From an uncultured Aquimarina sp. (lineage in GTDB: Bacteria; Bacteroidota; Bacteroidia; Flavobacteriales; Flavobacteriaceae), in the NCBI RefSeq assembly GCF_947495315.1, contig NZ_CANLYD010000009.1:124001-188000 (forward strand): a DNA stretch of 64,000 nt, read 5' to 3'. The notes below the pieces were generated by a model. That model ran no database searches. It saw only the letters and a list, made by a program, of their open reading frames with translations, and had not been told where the DNA came from. Shown here piece after piece: positions 46,616 to 56,635 of this stretch (the first letter of the stretch is position 1; every line of letters starts with the position of its first letter). The position numbers were made by a program, and so were the translations under genes.

Positions 46616-47962
46616 TCATCGGTCAAAAGTTAATCGCTGGGCATTCTTAACATCATAGAATTTAAAATTCTTATACACTAAACTTCCGTTCACAAAAGTA
46701 TGTGTAATTCTTGATTTAAAGGTAGTCCCTTCAAATGGAGACCATCCACACTTATATGCTATATTATCGCTATTAACAGTCCAAGGAGCATTAAGATCTA
46801 CTAAAACTGCATCCGCGCAATAGCCTTCTTTTATATACCCTCTCTTCTTCACCTGAAATAAAATTGCAGGATTATGGCACATTTTCTCTACAATCTTTTC
46901 TAATGAAATTTTACCTTTATGATAAAATTCTAACATTGCAGGTAATGCATGTTGTACTAAAGGACCTCCTGAAGGTGCTTTTGTATATACATTATCTTTT
47001 TCTTCTTTCGTATGTGGTGCATGATCTGTCGCAATTACATCTAATTTATCCTTAAGCAAAGCTTGAAACAATGCCTCTCTATCTTTTGATGTTTTTACTG
47101 CTGGATTCCACTTTATCAAAGTTCCTTTTTCTTTATAATCCTCATCAGAAAACCAAAGATGGTGTATACAAACTTCTGCAGTGATCTTTTTATCTTTTAA
47201 TGGAATCTTATTCGTAAACAATTCTAATTCCTTTGCTGTAGAAAGATGAAAAACATGCAATCTTGCACCTGTCTTTTTAGCAAGTGCTACAGCTCTGGAG
47301 GAAGATATATAACAAGCTTCTTCACTTCTAATAATTGGATGCATCTCAATAGGTATATCCTCACCATACTGCTCTTTATATTTTTCGGTATTATTTTTTA
47401 TAGTCTCTTCATCCTCACAATGTACAGAGATTAATAAATCCGTAGATGAGAAGATTTTTTCTAATACTTCGGGATTATCTACCAGCATATTTCCAGTAGA
47501 AGAACCTAAAAATAACTTAAGCCCTGCAACCTTATTCCGATCCACCTTCAATATCTCTTCTAGATTATCGTTAGTACCTCCAAACATAAAAGAATAGTTG
47601 GCATAACTGGTTTTGGCAGCTATTTCGAATTTTTCCTCTAGCTTTTCTATAGTAGTTGTCTGTGGGTTTGTATTAGGCATTTCAATAAAAGAAGTAATCC
47701 CGCCAGCTATCGCAGCTCTGGATTCTGTTTCTATTGTAGCTTTATGTGTTAGCCCTGGTTCTCTAAAATGAACCTGATCATCAATAACACCTGGCAAAAG
47801 ATATTTTCCTTCTGCATCAAAAACTTGTACATCAGGAGACTTGGCACTTATCTGTGAAGCGATTTCTTTAAAAAAACCATTCTCTATATATACATCCCCA
47901 TTAAAAATCTTTCCTTCATTAACAATGTTAGTATTCTTAATCAATACTTTATTCATGATCAT
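46616..47962 (-). CDS. pyrC: dihydroorotase
   Basis: 448 residues; metal-binding DDQVHFREPG near the N terminus, a carboxylated-Lys region AGLKLFLGSSTGN, HCEDE, and ATDHAPHTKEEKD near the C terminus. Closes carbamoyl-aspartate to dihydroorotate in pyrimidine synthesis. Starts ATG at 47962 overlapping the upstream stop by 4 bp, or at the ATG two codons later. Confidence 0.9.
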   Translation of the reverse strand: MIMNKVLIKNTNIVNEGKIFNGDVYIENGFFKEIASQISAKSPDVQVFDAEGKYLLPGVIDDQVHFREPGLTHKATIETESRAAIAGGITSFIEMPNTNPQTTTIEKLEEKFEIAAKTSYANYSFMFGGTNDNLEEILKVDRNKVAGLKLFLGSSTGNMLVDNPEVLEKIFSSTDLLISVHCEDEETIKNNTEKYKEQYGEDIPIEMHPIIRSEEACYISSSRAVALAKKTGARLHVFHLSTAKELELFTNKIPLKDKKITAEVCIHHLWFSDEDYKEKGTLIKWNPAVKTSKDREALFQALLKDKLDVIATDHAPHTKEEKDNVYTKAPSGGPLVQHALPAMLEFYHKGKISLEKIVEKMCHNPAILFQVKKRGYIKEGYCADAVLVDLNAPWTVNSDNIAYKCGWSPFEGTTFKSRITHTFVNGSLVYKNFKFYDVKNAQRLTFDR

Positions 47963-48690
47963 ATTTCATAACTATTAAACAAACTCTCTAATTTCATCCT
48001 TAACACCCCAAAAATCGCTTCAGAGATAATTCCTTTGCTCATTTTAGAAGTTCCCCGTGTCCTATCAGTAAACACCACTGGAACTTCTTTTATTTTAAAT
48101 TTTGATAGATATGCTTTAAACTTCATTTCAATCTGAAAAGCATATCCCACGAATTTAATCTTATCAAGGTTAATTTTTTCTAAAACTTCTCTCCTATAAC
48201 AAATAAAACCTGCTGTAGTATCATGAATATCCATTCCAGTGATAAAACGAACATACTTTGATGCTAACCAAGATAGTAATACCCTACTCATAGGCCAGTT
48301 TACCACATTTACTCCGGTAACATATCTCGATCCAATTGCTACATGTGATGTTCCTTTAGCACAAGCATTATATAATCTTATTAGATCATTTGGATTATGT
48401 GAAAAATCCGCATCCATCTCAAAAATATATTCATAAGATCGCTCTAACGCCCATTTAAACCCTGTAATATATGCTGTTCCTAATCCTAACTTTCCTTTTC
48501 GCTCTACTAAAAAAAGATGTTCGGGATACTCCTCTTGCAATTCTTTAATTTTTCCTGCTGTTCCGTCTGGAGAATTGTCATCCACAACCAGAATATTAAA
48601 ATCACGCTGAAGTGCAAGCACATTTTTGATAATACGCTCTACATTTTCGATCTCATTATAGGTAGGTATAATTACTAATGCATCTACCAT
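47959..48690 (-). CDS. polyprenol-phosphate glycosyltransferase (DPM1-like)
   Basis: 243 residues of GT family 2: IPTYNEIENVERII, VVDDNSPDGTAGKI, EMDADFSHNP (DxD) and GSRYVTG. Like dolichol-phosphate mannose synthase without membrane helices. Provides sugar-phosphate-lipid donors for extracytoplasmic glycosylation. Its stop overlaps the dihydroorotase start, so the genes are translated together. Confidence 0.88.
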   Translation of the reverse strand: MVDALVIIPTYNEIENVERIIKNVLALQRDFNILVVDDNSPDGTAGKIKELQEEYPEHLFLVERKGKLGLGTAYITGFKWALERSYEYIFEMDADFSHNPNDLIRLYNACAKGTSHVAIGSRYVTGVNVVNWPMSRVLLSWLASKYVRFITGMDIHDTTAGFICYRREVLEKINLDKIKFVGYAFQIEMKFKAYLSKFKIKEVPVVFTDRTRGTSKMSKGIISEAIFGVLRMKLESLFNSYEI

Positions 48691-48706
48691 TTAAAGTGTT
48701 TTCAGG

Positions 48707-48714
48707 CAAATATA
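48707..48714 (-). promoter_or_regulatory. -7 promoter element, DPM1-like operon
   Basis: On the minus strand TATATTTG, an exact TAnnTTTG, 16 bp before the start codon of the glycosyltransferase. The leader would be nearly absent. Confidence 0.5.
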
Positions 48715-48864
48715 ACTAAATATTCACTAGAATATTTTCGGTTTTTTACTCTAATATCATGGTTTACGTATATATACTTGGTATTTAAATTAGTGTTGCA
48801 TCTTATTTACGATACTTTATTTTATTATGTAATAAGTATGACTTAATTTTATCCTTTTCTAAGT

Positions 48865-49518
48865 ATGGAGGTTATTACAAGAGAAATCATATCTACTGAC
48901 TGGATTACCATAGTAATCCTAATGTGTTTTGTGCTTTTAGCGACAGCTAAACTTATGAATTCTGCTCGTTTTTCAGAATTTGTAATGCTTTTTAACACAA
49001 ACAAATACATTGTTCTTAATCAAAAAGGGAATAAACTATCTACATTTTTTAATGGAATTCTAGTTTTAGTTCAGGTTCTTTCTGTTTCATTGTTCGTATA
49101 TCTGTGTCTAGATGTTTTACAATGGCAATCGGATACCGTTGACATGATACTGTACTTAAAGATAGCATCACTCTATTTGTTCGTTTTAATATGTAAAATT
49201 TTAGTAGAAAAAATAATTTCTACTATTTTTTCAATTGAAATTTTAATCGAAGATTATTTATTTTATAAGTTATCATATCGCAATTTTTTGGGGGTAATAT
49301 TATTACCTTTTAACTTATTATTCATTTATACTGCGAAACCTTCAAAAATTGTTTTGATAGCACTAATAGTTTCTTTGCTAGTTTTAAACTTAATCATCCT
49401 TTTTTCTGTTTACAAGAAAAACGAAAACATCATTTTAAACCATTCGTTTTATTTTATTTTGTATCTTTGCGCACTTGAAATCGCACCCTATTTTATGCTG
49501 TACAAGCTAATTATATAA
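48865..49518 (+). CDS. DUF4271 membrane protein
   Basis: 217 residues with five to six membrane helices and the pattern of the DUF4271 family (NSARFSEFVMLFNTNKYI near residue 32). Function unknown. In flavobacteria this gene commonly precedes the uroporphyrinogen-III synthase gene, as here with 32 bp between them. Confidence 0.85.
   Translation: MEVITREIISTDWITIVILMCFVLLATAKLMNSARFSEFVMLFNTNKYIVLNQKGNKLSTFFNGILVLVQVLSVSLFVYLCLDVLQWQSDTVDMILYLKIASLYLFVLICKILVEKIISTIFSIEILIEDYLFYKLSYRNFLGVILLPFNLLFIYTAKPSKIVLIALIVSLLVLNLIILFSVYKKNENIILNHSFYFILYLCALEIAPYFMLYKLII
49462..49469 (+). promoter_or_regulatory. -7 element inside DUF4271 gene, for hemD
   Basis: TATCTTTG followed by CGC, exact TAnnTTTG, within the last codons of the DUF4271 gene and 81 bp before hemD. 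Would let hemD be expressed separately. No -33 element evident. Confidence 0.4.
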
Positions 49519-49550
49519 TTTAGGGGTACGTTTACAAATAAAGACTATAT

Positions 49551-50297
49551 ATGAAAGTGAAAACGATTTTGGTCTCACAACCAGAGCCTAAAGTAGAAAA
49601 TTCACCTTATTTCGAACTTGAGGAGAAAGAAAAGGTAAAAATTGACTTTATACCGTTTATTCACGTAGAGGGCGTAGATGCTAAGGAAGTGAGACAACAA
49701 AAAGTGGATTTATCTCAATACACTGCTATTATTCTTACGAGTAGAAATTCTGTGGATCATTTTTTTAGAATTGCTGAAGAAATGCGTTTTAAAGTTCCTG
49801 ATTCGCTTAAATATTTCTGTCAGAGTGAAGCTGTCGCTTATTATCTACAGAAGTATGTAGTTTACAGAAAGAGAAAGATTTATGTCGGAAAACGTACATT
49901 TCAGGAATTAATGCCATTAGTTAAGAAGTATAAAAATGAAAAGTTTTTACTGCCTTCTTCTGATAAATTAAAGTCTGAAATTCCCGACACGCTTAATACC
50001 TTAAAAGTAGAGTGGAAGCAAGCGATTTTCTACAAAACTGTGGTAAGTGATCTTTCTGATTTAAGAGATGTATTTTATGACATCCTGGTATTTTTCAGCC
50101 CTTCAGGAATAAAATCATTATTCGAGAACTTTCCAGACTTTCAACAAAAGGATACTCGTATTGCTGTTTTTGGAAACTCTACTGTAAAAGCTGCAGAAGA
50201 ACACGATTTGGTAGTAAATATTCAAGCTCCAACTCCTGAAACTCCTTCGATGACAATGGCACTTCAGAAATACATTAAAGAAGCAAATAAAAAATAA
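49551..50297 (+). CDS. hemD: uroporphyrinogen-III synthase
   Basis: 248 residues of the two-domain HemD fold; the family is poorly conserved but LTSRNSVDHFFRIAEE, VGKRTFQELMP and FFSPSGIKSLFENFP are the expected landmarks. Closes hydroxymethylbilane to uroporphyrinogen III with ring D inversion, in haem synthesis. The DUF4271 neighbour supports the call. Confidence 0.85.
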   Translation: MKVKTILVSQPEPKVENSPYFELEEKEKVKIDFIPFIHVEGVDAKEVRQQKVDLSQYTAIILTSRNSVDHFFRIAEEMRFKVPDSLKYFCQSEAVAYYLQKYVVYRKRKIYVGKRTFQELMPLVKKYKNEKFLLPSSDKLKSEIPDTLNTLKVEWKQAIFYKTVVSDLSDLRDVFYDILVFFSPSGIKSLFENFPDFQQKDTRIAVFGNSTVKAAEEHDLVVNIQAPTPETPSMTMALQKYIKEANKK

Positions 50298-50329
50298 CTT
50301 ACTATTATTTTTTTGAAAATACTGAAAAT

Positions 50330-50370
50330 AAAAGAGGCCTGAAATATAAATTTCAGGCCTCTTTTGTTTC
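50330..50370. terminator. bidirectional terminator
   Basis: AAAAGAGGCCTGAAAT at 50330-50345 pairs with ATTTCAGGCCTCTTTT at 50350-50365. Lies between convergent hemD and pckA. Confidence 0.9.
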
Positions 50371-50393
50371 TTAGCTTAGTATTTTCTTATCTA

Positions 50394-52010
50394 CTAAAAA
50401 GCATAACGTTGTGGACCTCCTCTACGGATTTCCTCATTAGCATAGGATTCGAATTTTTTGAAATTCTCTCTGAATGCATTCGTTAACTTAAACGCTGTTT
50501 TATAATATTCTTCATCATTATTCCAAGTTGTTCTCGGACTTAATACACTTTTTGGTACACCCGGACACTCTCTTGGTTGTGCCACTCCAAATACTGAGTG
50601 AATGTGATAGTTATCATAAGAATACAATCCTAGATCACCATTTAACACTGCCTGGATCATAGCACGAGTATATTTTAACTTGATTCTGGTTCCTACGCCA
50701 TAAGGTCCACCTGTCCATCCGGTATTTACTAACCAAACATTTACACCTGTGTCTTTCATTTTTTTGATTAACATTTCGGCATATTTAGCTGGATGCAATG
50801 GCATGAAAGGCGCCCCAAAACAAGCTGAAAACGAAGGAGTAGGCTCTACAACTCCAGCCTCTGTTCCTGCTACTTTTGCGGTATATCCAGATATAAAATG
50901 GTACGCTGCCTGACTTGGAGTTAATTTAGAAATTGGAGGCATAACTCCAAAAGCGTCTGCAGTTAAAAAGAATATATTCTTTGTGTTTTTACCGATAGAA
51001 GATTCCTGTATATTCTCTATATGATAAATTGGATAACTTACTCTTGTATTCTGAGTGATAGAAGTATCAGCATAATCAACCTCACCATCGTCTCCAAAAA
51101 TTACATTTTCAAGAATTGCTCCTTTTTTAATAGCTCCGTATATCTCTGGTTCTTTTTCTGCTGAGAGATCAATAACCTTTGCATAGCAACCACCTTCAAA
51201 ATTAAAGATTGTATTTTCTTTGGTCCAACCATGTTCATCATCACCAATTAATTTACGGTTAGGATCAGTAGATAATGTTGTTTTTCCAGTTCCGGAAAGT
51301 CCAAAAAATATTGCTGTATCTCCTTCTTCTCCAACATTAGCAGAGCAATGCATCGGAAGCGTTTCCTTATAAACCGGTAATATAAAATTTAATGCAGAAA
51401 AAATCCCTTTTTTGATTTCTCCAGTATATCCTGTCCCTCCAATAAGCGCTATTTTTTTTGTGAAGTTTAATATTGCAAAATTATGTTGACGTGTACCATC
51501 TACGGCCGCATCCGCCATAAAACCAGGAGCATTAATCACCGTCCATTCCGGATCAAAATCTTTTAGCTCATCTTCTGTTGGCCTTAAGAACATATTATAA
51601 GCAAACATATTAGACCAAGGATATTCATTGACCACTCGTATGTTTAGTTTATAATCTGAATCCGCGCAAGCGTAACTATCTCTAACAAATATCTCTTTAC
51701 CAGAAAGGTATGAGGTAACCTTGTCGTATAATGCATCAAACGCATCAGCCTCAAAAGGAATGTTGATATCACCCCACCAAACTTTATCTTCAGTAATTTG
51801 ATCTTTTACAATAAAACGATCCATTGGTGAACGACCAGTAAACTCACCTGTATTTACAGCGAGTGTTCCAGATTTTGTAATTTTCCCTTGTCCTTTTTGC
51901 ACCGTTTCGTCCTGAAGTTCATCTGGAGATAATTGGTAGCGTATTGTAGCATTTTCAATACCGTAATGCTTTAACGAAATCGTTTTCGTAATTGGATACA
52001 GTGGTTCCAT
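50394..52010 (-). CDS. pckA: phosphoenolpyruvate carboxykinase (ATP)
   Basis: 538 residues, full length for the ATP-using family. Motifs: NTGEFTGRSPMDRF, kinase-1a GLSGTGKTTLS, kinase-2 LIGDDEHGW and the adenine-site NTGWTGGPYGVGTRI. Converts oxaloacetate to phosphoenolpyruvate for gluconeogenesis. Confidence 0.96.
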   Translation of the reverse strand: MEPLYPITKTISLKHYGIENATIRYQLSPDELQDETVQKGQGKITKSGTLAVNTGEFTGRSPMDRFIVKDQITEDKVWWGDINIPFEADAFDALYDKVTSYLSGKEIFVRDSYACADSDYKLNIRVVNEYPWSNMFAYNMFLRPTEDELKDFDPEWTVINAPGFMADAAVDGTRQHNFAILNFTKKIALIGGTGYTGEIKKGIFSALNFILPVYKETLPMHCSANVGEEGDTAIFFGLSGTGKTTLSTDPNRKLIGDDEHGWTKENTIFNFEGGCYAKVIDLSAEKEPEIYGAIKKGAILENVIFGDDGEVDYADTSITQNTRVSYPIYHIENIQESSIGKNTKNIFFLTADAFGVMPPISKLTPSQAAYHFISGYTAKVAGTEAGVVEPTPSFSACFGAPFMPLHPAKYAEMLIKKMKDTGVNVWLVNTGWTGGPYGVGTRIKLKYTRAMIQAVLNGDLGLYSYDNYHIHSVFGVAQPRECPGVPKSVLSPRTTWNNDEEYYKTAFKLTNAFRENFKKFESYANEEIRRGGPQRYAF

Positions 52011-52038
52011 AAAAATATGTTGTGTTTGTTATGTTTGA

Positions 52039-52046
52039 CAAAATTA
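52039..52046 (-). promoter_or_regulatory. -7 promoter element, pckA
   Basis: On the minus strand TAATTTTG, exact TAnnTTTG, 28 bp upstream of the pckA start. Confidence 0.5.
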
Positions 52047-52077
52047 TAAATAAATATTACACTAACGGTTAAAAAAA

Positions 52078-52461
52078 TCACTTAATCTTAACAAGCGAAA
52101 TTACAAAGAAAATCCATCCTAAAATTAACATAAAACCTCCCAAAGGTGTAACAAAACCCATACTTGACAAAGAAATTCCTAATATTTCGTCAACTACCAA
52201 AAGGTAAATTGACCCCGAAAAAAGGGTCATTCCACTCAAGAAGAAATAAAAAATGCGTTTTTTGGCTACATCTTCTAAGACAGCCATGTTTCCTAAAATA
52301 ATGCAAACGATTGCATGATACATCTGATATCGGACACCTGTCTGAAAAGAATTAATACTTGTTTGATCTACAAGCTTCTCTAAGCCATGTGCTCCAAATG
52401 CTCCTAATAGTACCGCCAATAAGGCTGTAACTGCTCCGGTAATCAAAATTGTTTTATTCAT
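52078..52461 (-). CDS. DUF423 small membrane protein
   Basis: 127 residues with four membrane helices and the family N-terminal pattern LLGAFGAHGLEKLVD. Related to YgdD of E. coli; function unknown. Full family length. Confidence 0.88.
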   Translation of the reverse strand: MNKTILITGAVTALLAVLLGAFGAHGLEKLVDQTSINSFQTGVRYQMYHAIVCIILGNMAVLEDVAKKRIFYFFLSGMTLFSGSIYLLVVDEILGISLSSMGFVTPLGGFMLILGWIFFVISLVKIK

Positions 52462-52614
52462 TCTTATTTTAGCAATAATTGATCATTTTTTTAAACAAAA
52501 AATAAATTTTAGACATATTTTATTTGAAAACATAACGAATACGTCAAAATTGAGAACTTACTTTTTGATGTATTTATTACATTCGCATCAAAGTTATCAA
52601 AATAATCATTAAGC

Positions 52615-53985
52615 ATGCGAAAGATACTGGTCATTGGTGCAGGTAAATCCACTGCGGTTTTAATTAAATATTTTCAGGATAAATCCGAATCTGAAAATTT
52701 ACACATTACTATCGGAGACATTTCCGTTGAAAATGCTCGGATACTCGCGGCAAATCATCCTAACACTAATGCTATTAAATTAGATGTTTTCGACAAAAAC
52801 TCCAGAGAAGTCTCGATTAAAAACGCTGACATTGTAGTATCCATGCTTCCTGCCAGATTTCATATAGAAGTGGCTAAAGATTGCCTTAGATTCGAAAAAT
52901 CCTTGGTAACTGCCTCTTATGTAAGTAAGGAAATGCAAGAGCTTCATGAAGAAGTGAAAAAGAAAGGACTCATCTTTATGAATGAAATTGGTGTAGACCC
53001 TGGTATTGATCATATGAGTGCAATGCAGGTTATTGACCGAATACGCAATCAAGGAGGGAAAATCATCTTATTTGAATCTTTTACAGGAGGATTGGTAGCC
53101 CCAGAAAGTGATAACAATCTATGGCGTTATAAATTTACCTGGAATCCTAGAAATGTTGTAGTCGCCGGACAAGGTGGTGCTGCAGAATTTCTGCAAGAAG
53201 GAGCCTATAAATATATCCCTTATCATAAATTATTCAGAAGAACTGAATTCCTAGAAGTAGAAGAATACGGTCGCTTTGAAGCATATGCTAATAGAAACTC
53301 CTTAAAATATCAAAGTATCTATGGACTAGATGATATTTTAACTCTTTATCGAGGAACCATAAGAAGAGTTGGGTTTTCTAAAGCCTGGAACATTTTTGTA
53401 CAATTAGGTATGACTGCTGATGATTATACATTAGCAAACTCTGAACATATGAGCTACCGTGATTTTACAAACTCATTTCTTGCCTATTCTCCAACAGATT
53501 CTGTAGAGCTAAAGCTTCGTCATTATTTGAAAATTGATCAAGACGATATTATATGGGACAAACTATTAGAGCTGGATATCTTTAATACTCATAAAAAAGT
53601 AGGAATCCCGAACGCTACACCTGCTCAGGTCTTGCAAAAGATACTGATGGACAAATGGACCTTAGATGACGGAGATAAAGATATGATTGTTATGTATCAT
53701 AAATTTGGATATGAACTTGATGGAGAACGTAAACAGATAGATGCAACAATGGTATGTATTGGTAAAGACCAAAAGTACACCGCTATGGCCAGAACCGTAG
53801 GATTACCAGTCGCCATGGCTGCATTAAGAATCCTGAATAAGGAAATCACATCTACTGGAGTACAGATACCAATCCGAGAAGAAATATATACACCAATACT
53901 TAAAGAACTGGAAGAATACGGTATTGTATTTAAAGAAAAAGAGCGTGAATATTTAGGATATAATCCGGATGGAGCAACAGGATAA
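52615..53985 (+). CDS. saccharopine dehydrogenase family protein
   Basis: 456 residues: Rossmann motif VIGAGKSTAVLIKYF, then ADIVVSMLPARFHIEVAKDCL and NEIGVDPGIDHMSAMQVID, as in saccharopine reductase/dehydrogenase proteins. Takes part in lysine catabolism or a related amino-acid route. It is followed by an Lrp/AsnC regulator 69 bp downstream, consistent with amino-acid metabolism. Confidence 0.87.
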   Translation: MRKILVIGAGKSTAVLIKYFQDKSESENLHITIGDISVENARILAANHPNTNAIKLDVFDKNSREVSIKNADIVVSMLPARFHIEVAKDCLRFEKSLVTASYVSKEMQELHEEVKKKGLIFMNEIGVDPGIDHMSAMQVIDRIRNQGGKIILFESFTGGLVAPESDNNLWRYKFTWNPRNVVVAGQGGAAEFLQEGAYKYIPYHKLFRRTEFLEVEEYGRFEAYANRNSLKYQSIYGLDDILTLYRGTIRRVGFSKAWNIFVQLGMTADDYTLANSEHMSYRDFTNSFLAYSPTDSVELKLRHYLKIDQDDIIWDKLLELDIFNTHKKVGIPNATPAQVLQKILMDKWTLDDGDKDMIVMYHKFGYELDGERKQIDATMVCIGKDQKYTAMARTVGLPVAMAALRILNKEITSTGVQIPIREEIYTPILKELEEYGIVFKEKEREYLGYNPDGATG

Positions 53986-54020
53986 TCTTATAAAAAGTTT
54001 CGATTTTAAATCCTAACCTC

Positions 54021-54028
54021 TATTTTTG
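54021..54028 (+). promoter_or_regulatory. -7 promoter element, Lrp-type gene
   Basis: TATTTTTG, exact TAnnTTTG, 26 bp before the regulator start. A TTTC sequence lies 19 bp upstream. Confidence 0.5.
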
Positions 54029-54054
54029 ATTATTAATTGTAACGTATCTTTTTT

Positions 54055-54525
54055 ATGAAAGGTCAATATGGTAGCGTAAAAATAGATGGGATTGACAAGG
54101 AAATTCTTCGTAATCTTATGGAAGATGCTCGAAGACCTATCTTAGAAATTGCAAGAAAGATTGGAATTTCAGGTGCAGCAATTCATCAAAGATTAAGAAA
54201 ATTAGAAGCTTCTGGCCTTATTGCCGGATCCAAATTCATTATTGACCCAAAAGTATTGGGATATAAAACAATGGCCTTTGTTGGAGTTTATCTAGACAAA
54301 GCGGTTAGCAATCCTAAAGCCGTTAAGCAATTAAAAGATATCCCTGAAGTTATTGAATGTCATTATACAACAGGAAATTGGTCTATATTTATTAAAATTC
54401 TATGTAGAGATAATGAACATTTAATGAATGTATTGAATAAAGAAATTCAGGCAATTGAGGGGGTTTCTAGAACAGAGACCTTCATTTCGTTGGACCAACA
54501 AATCAATAGACAGATTAAGATATAA
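54055..54525 (+). CDS. Lrp/AsnC family regulator
   Basis: 156 residues: N-terminal helix-turn-helix (DKEILRNLMEDARRPILEIARKIGISGAAIHQRLRKLEASG) and C-terminal RAM ligand-binding domain (AFVGVYLDKAV, VIECHYTTGNWSIFIKI). Binds amino acids as effectors. Likely regulates the saccharopine-dehydrogenase-like gene upstream or ald nearby. Confidence 0.92.
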   Translation: MKGQYGSVKIDGIDKEILRNLMEDARRPILEIARKIGISGAAIHQRLRKLEASGLIAGSKFIIDPKVLGYKTMAFVGVYLDKAVSNPKAVKQLKDIPEVIECHYTTGNWSIFIKILCRDNEHLMNVLNKEIQAIEGVSRTETFISLDQQINRQIKI

Positions 54526-54532
54526 GAAAACA

Positions 54533-54572
54533 AAGCCTCATAGTTTTTATAACTATGAGGCTTATTTATTTT
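54533..54572. terminator. bidirectional terminator
   Basis: AAGCCTCATAGTT at 54533-54545 pairs with AACTATGAGGCTT at 54551-54563, between the convergent Lrp-type and YugP-type genes. Confidence 0.88.
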
Positions 54573-54585
54573 ATTTAGGCAAAAC

Positions 54586-55278
54586 TTAATCTCTTCTACC
54601 CATAAAAATAGAAATAAAATATAGTAATGTTGCTAGAGAACCTAATGCAGCTACCACATAGGTTCTTGCAGCCCATTTTAAAGCATCTTTAGCACCAGCA
54701 TGTTCTTGTTGATTCACTATTCTATTGTCCTCTAACCAGGCTAATGCTCTATTACTAGCATCATATTCTACAGGAAGTGTGATGAAAGCAAATAATGTGG
54801 TCACTGCAAATAAAATAATACCTACTAGAAAAATCGTATTTCCGATCAAAGAACCTGTCGCTGATAAAATCAAGCCTCCCATAATAACCAAATTAGATAA
54901 CTTACTGGCAATCCCTACAGCAGGAACAATCTTGGACCTCATCGTTAGCCAACTATATGCCGTAGCATGCTGAACCGCGTGTCCAACTTCGTGAGCTGCT
55001 ACAGCAGCTGCAGCCGCATTTCTTTGATTATATACTCCTTCACTTAGGTTAACTGTTTTATTTCTTGGATTATAGTGATCTGTTAACATTCCTGGTGTAG
55101 AAATTACTTTTACATCTCGTATCCCATTATCTTCTAACATTTTTGTAGCAATCTCTGCTCCACTCATTCCATTCTGTAAATGTACTTTAGAATAGTGCTT
55201 GAATTTACTTTTTAGCTTACTACTGACAAATGAACTTACTAAAAAGATAATTCCGGCTAAGACATAATATCCCATCAT
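54586..55278 (-). CDS. YugP-type membrane zinc metallopeptidase
   Basis: 230 residues with an N-terminal helix, zinc motif AAHEVGHAVQHA (HExxH) near residue 100, and three more helices. Matches the neutral zinc metallopeptidase (peptidase_M_2/YugP) family; physiological substrate unknown. Confidence 0.9.
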   Translation of the reverse strand: MMGYYVLAGIIFLVSSFVSSKLKSKFKHYSKVHLQNGMSGAEIATKMLEDNGIRDVKVISTPGMLTDHYNPRNKTVNLSEGVYNQRNAAAAAVAAHEVGHAVQHATAYSWLTMRSKIVPAVGIASKLSNLVIMGGLILSATGSLIGNTIFLVGIILFAVTTLFAFITLPVEYDASNRALAWLEDNRIVNQQEHAGAKDALKWAARTYVVAALGSLATLLYFISIFMGRRD

Positions 55279-55315
55279 AATTGTAAACTTTTTTTTGTTA
55301 TTAAATTTACAATAA

Positions 55316-55350
55316 TAAAAGCAAAAACCTCGCCATAAAGACGAGGTTTT
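55316..55350 (-). terminator. terminator of ald
   Basis: Minus-strand hairpin AAAACCTCG (55342-55350) with CGAGGTTTT (55324-55332), then a T-rich run. It follows the ald stop codon and precedes the YugP gene. Confidence 0.75.
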
Positions 55351-55386
55351 CAGTTAAATAAACTTGAGTTAGCCAATAAGTCGAGT

Positions 55387-56502
55387 TTAACTTAAATAGT
55401 TATTTACATCTTCCAAAGGAAGGTTAAATGCTTCTGAAATAGCTGGATACACTACATCTCCGTTGATTACGTTTAATCCTTTTTTAAGCGGTTCATTATC
55501 TGCACAAGCAGCTTTCCAGCCTTTGTTTGCTAATTGTACTGCATATGACAAAGTAACATTAGTTAATGCCAAAGTTGATGTATAAGGCACTGCTCCTGGC
55601 ATATTAGCCACAGAATAATGCACTACATCATCAATAATATAAACCGGATCTTGATGTGTAGTAGGTTTTGTTGTCTCAAAACAACCTCCTTGATCTACAG
55701 CAACATCTACCAATACCGTTCCAGTACGCATATCCTTTAGCATATCACGAGTAATAAGCTTTGGTGCTTTTGCTCCTGGTATTAAAACACCTCCGATAAT
55801 TAAATCAGAAGTTTTTATATGTTCACGAATGGTATATTCGTTAGAAAATTCAGTATTTACATTAGCAGGCATTACATCATCCAAATAACGTAATCTCTTC
55901 ATGCTAATATCAAGAATCGTAACATCAGCTCCCATTCCTGCTGCCATTTTTGCAGCCTGAGTACCAACAACACCTCCACCAAGTACTAATACTTTGGCAG
56001 GAGCAACTCCAGGAACACCTCCAAGAAGAATTCCTCTTCCTTTCAGCGGTTTCTCTAAATATTTAGCTCCTTGCTGGATAGACATACGCCCAGCCACTTC
56101 ACTCATTGGTGTAAGTAATGGTAAGCTACGATCAGGATCTTCTACCGTTTCATAAGAAATACAAACCGACCCACTCTCTATCATTGCTTTTGTTAAAGGC
56201 TCACTTGAAGCAAAATGAAAATAAGTGAATAGCAATTGATCTTTCTTGATCAATTTATATTCTGGTTCTATAGGCTCCTTCACCTTTATAATCATCTCAG
56301 CAGTCTGATACACCTCTTCTATAGTAGGTAATATCTTTGCTCCTGCACCGATATATTCATCATCACTAAAACCACTCTGAAGGCCAGCATCTTGCTGAAT
56401 GAAAACAGTGTGACCATGACTAACGAGTGCCATTGTTCCAGCAGGTGTTACACCTACTCTGTTCTCGTTATTCTTGATTTCCTTAGGAACACCAATTATC
56501 AT
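55387..56502 (-). CDS. ald: alanine dehydrogenase
   Basis: 371 residues, full length. N-terminal MIIGVPKEIKNNENRVGVTPAG, NAD-binding LVLGGGVVGTQAAKMAAGMGA and VDVAVDQGGCFET are family landmarks. Interconverts alanine and pyruvate plus ammonia with NAD. Nearby Lrp-type regulator could control it. Confidence 0.95.
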   Translation of the reverse strand: MIIGVPKEIKNNENRVGVTPAGTMALVSHGHTVFIQQDAGLQSGFSDDEYIGAGAKILPTIEEVYQTAEMIIKVKEPIEPEYKLIKKDQLLFTYFHFASSEPLTKAMIESGSVCISYETVEDPDRSLPLLTPMSEVAGRMSIQQGAKYLEKPLKGRGILLGGVPGVAPAKVLVLGGGVVGTQAAKMAAGMGADVTILDISMKRLRYLDDVMPANVNTEFSNEYTIREHIKTSDLIIGGVLIPGAKAPKLITRDMLKDMRTGTVLVDVAVDQGGCFETTKPTTHQDPVYIIDDVVHYSVANMPGAVPYTSTLALTNVTLSYAVQLANKGWKAACADNEPLKKGLNVINGDVVYPAISEAFNLPLEDVNNYLS

Positions 56503-56635
56503 ATTCTTAATTTTTGGTCGAAAATAAATTTTTTATTGAAATAAAACAATAAAATAAGCCTAAAAAATATCTTATCCGTAATTTACTATATTACACAATA
56601 ACTTGTTAAAATACAATTAGAATTAGCAATTTCTG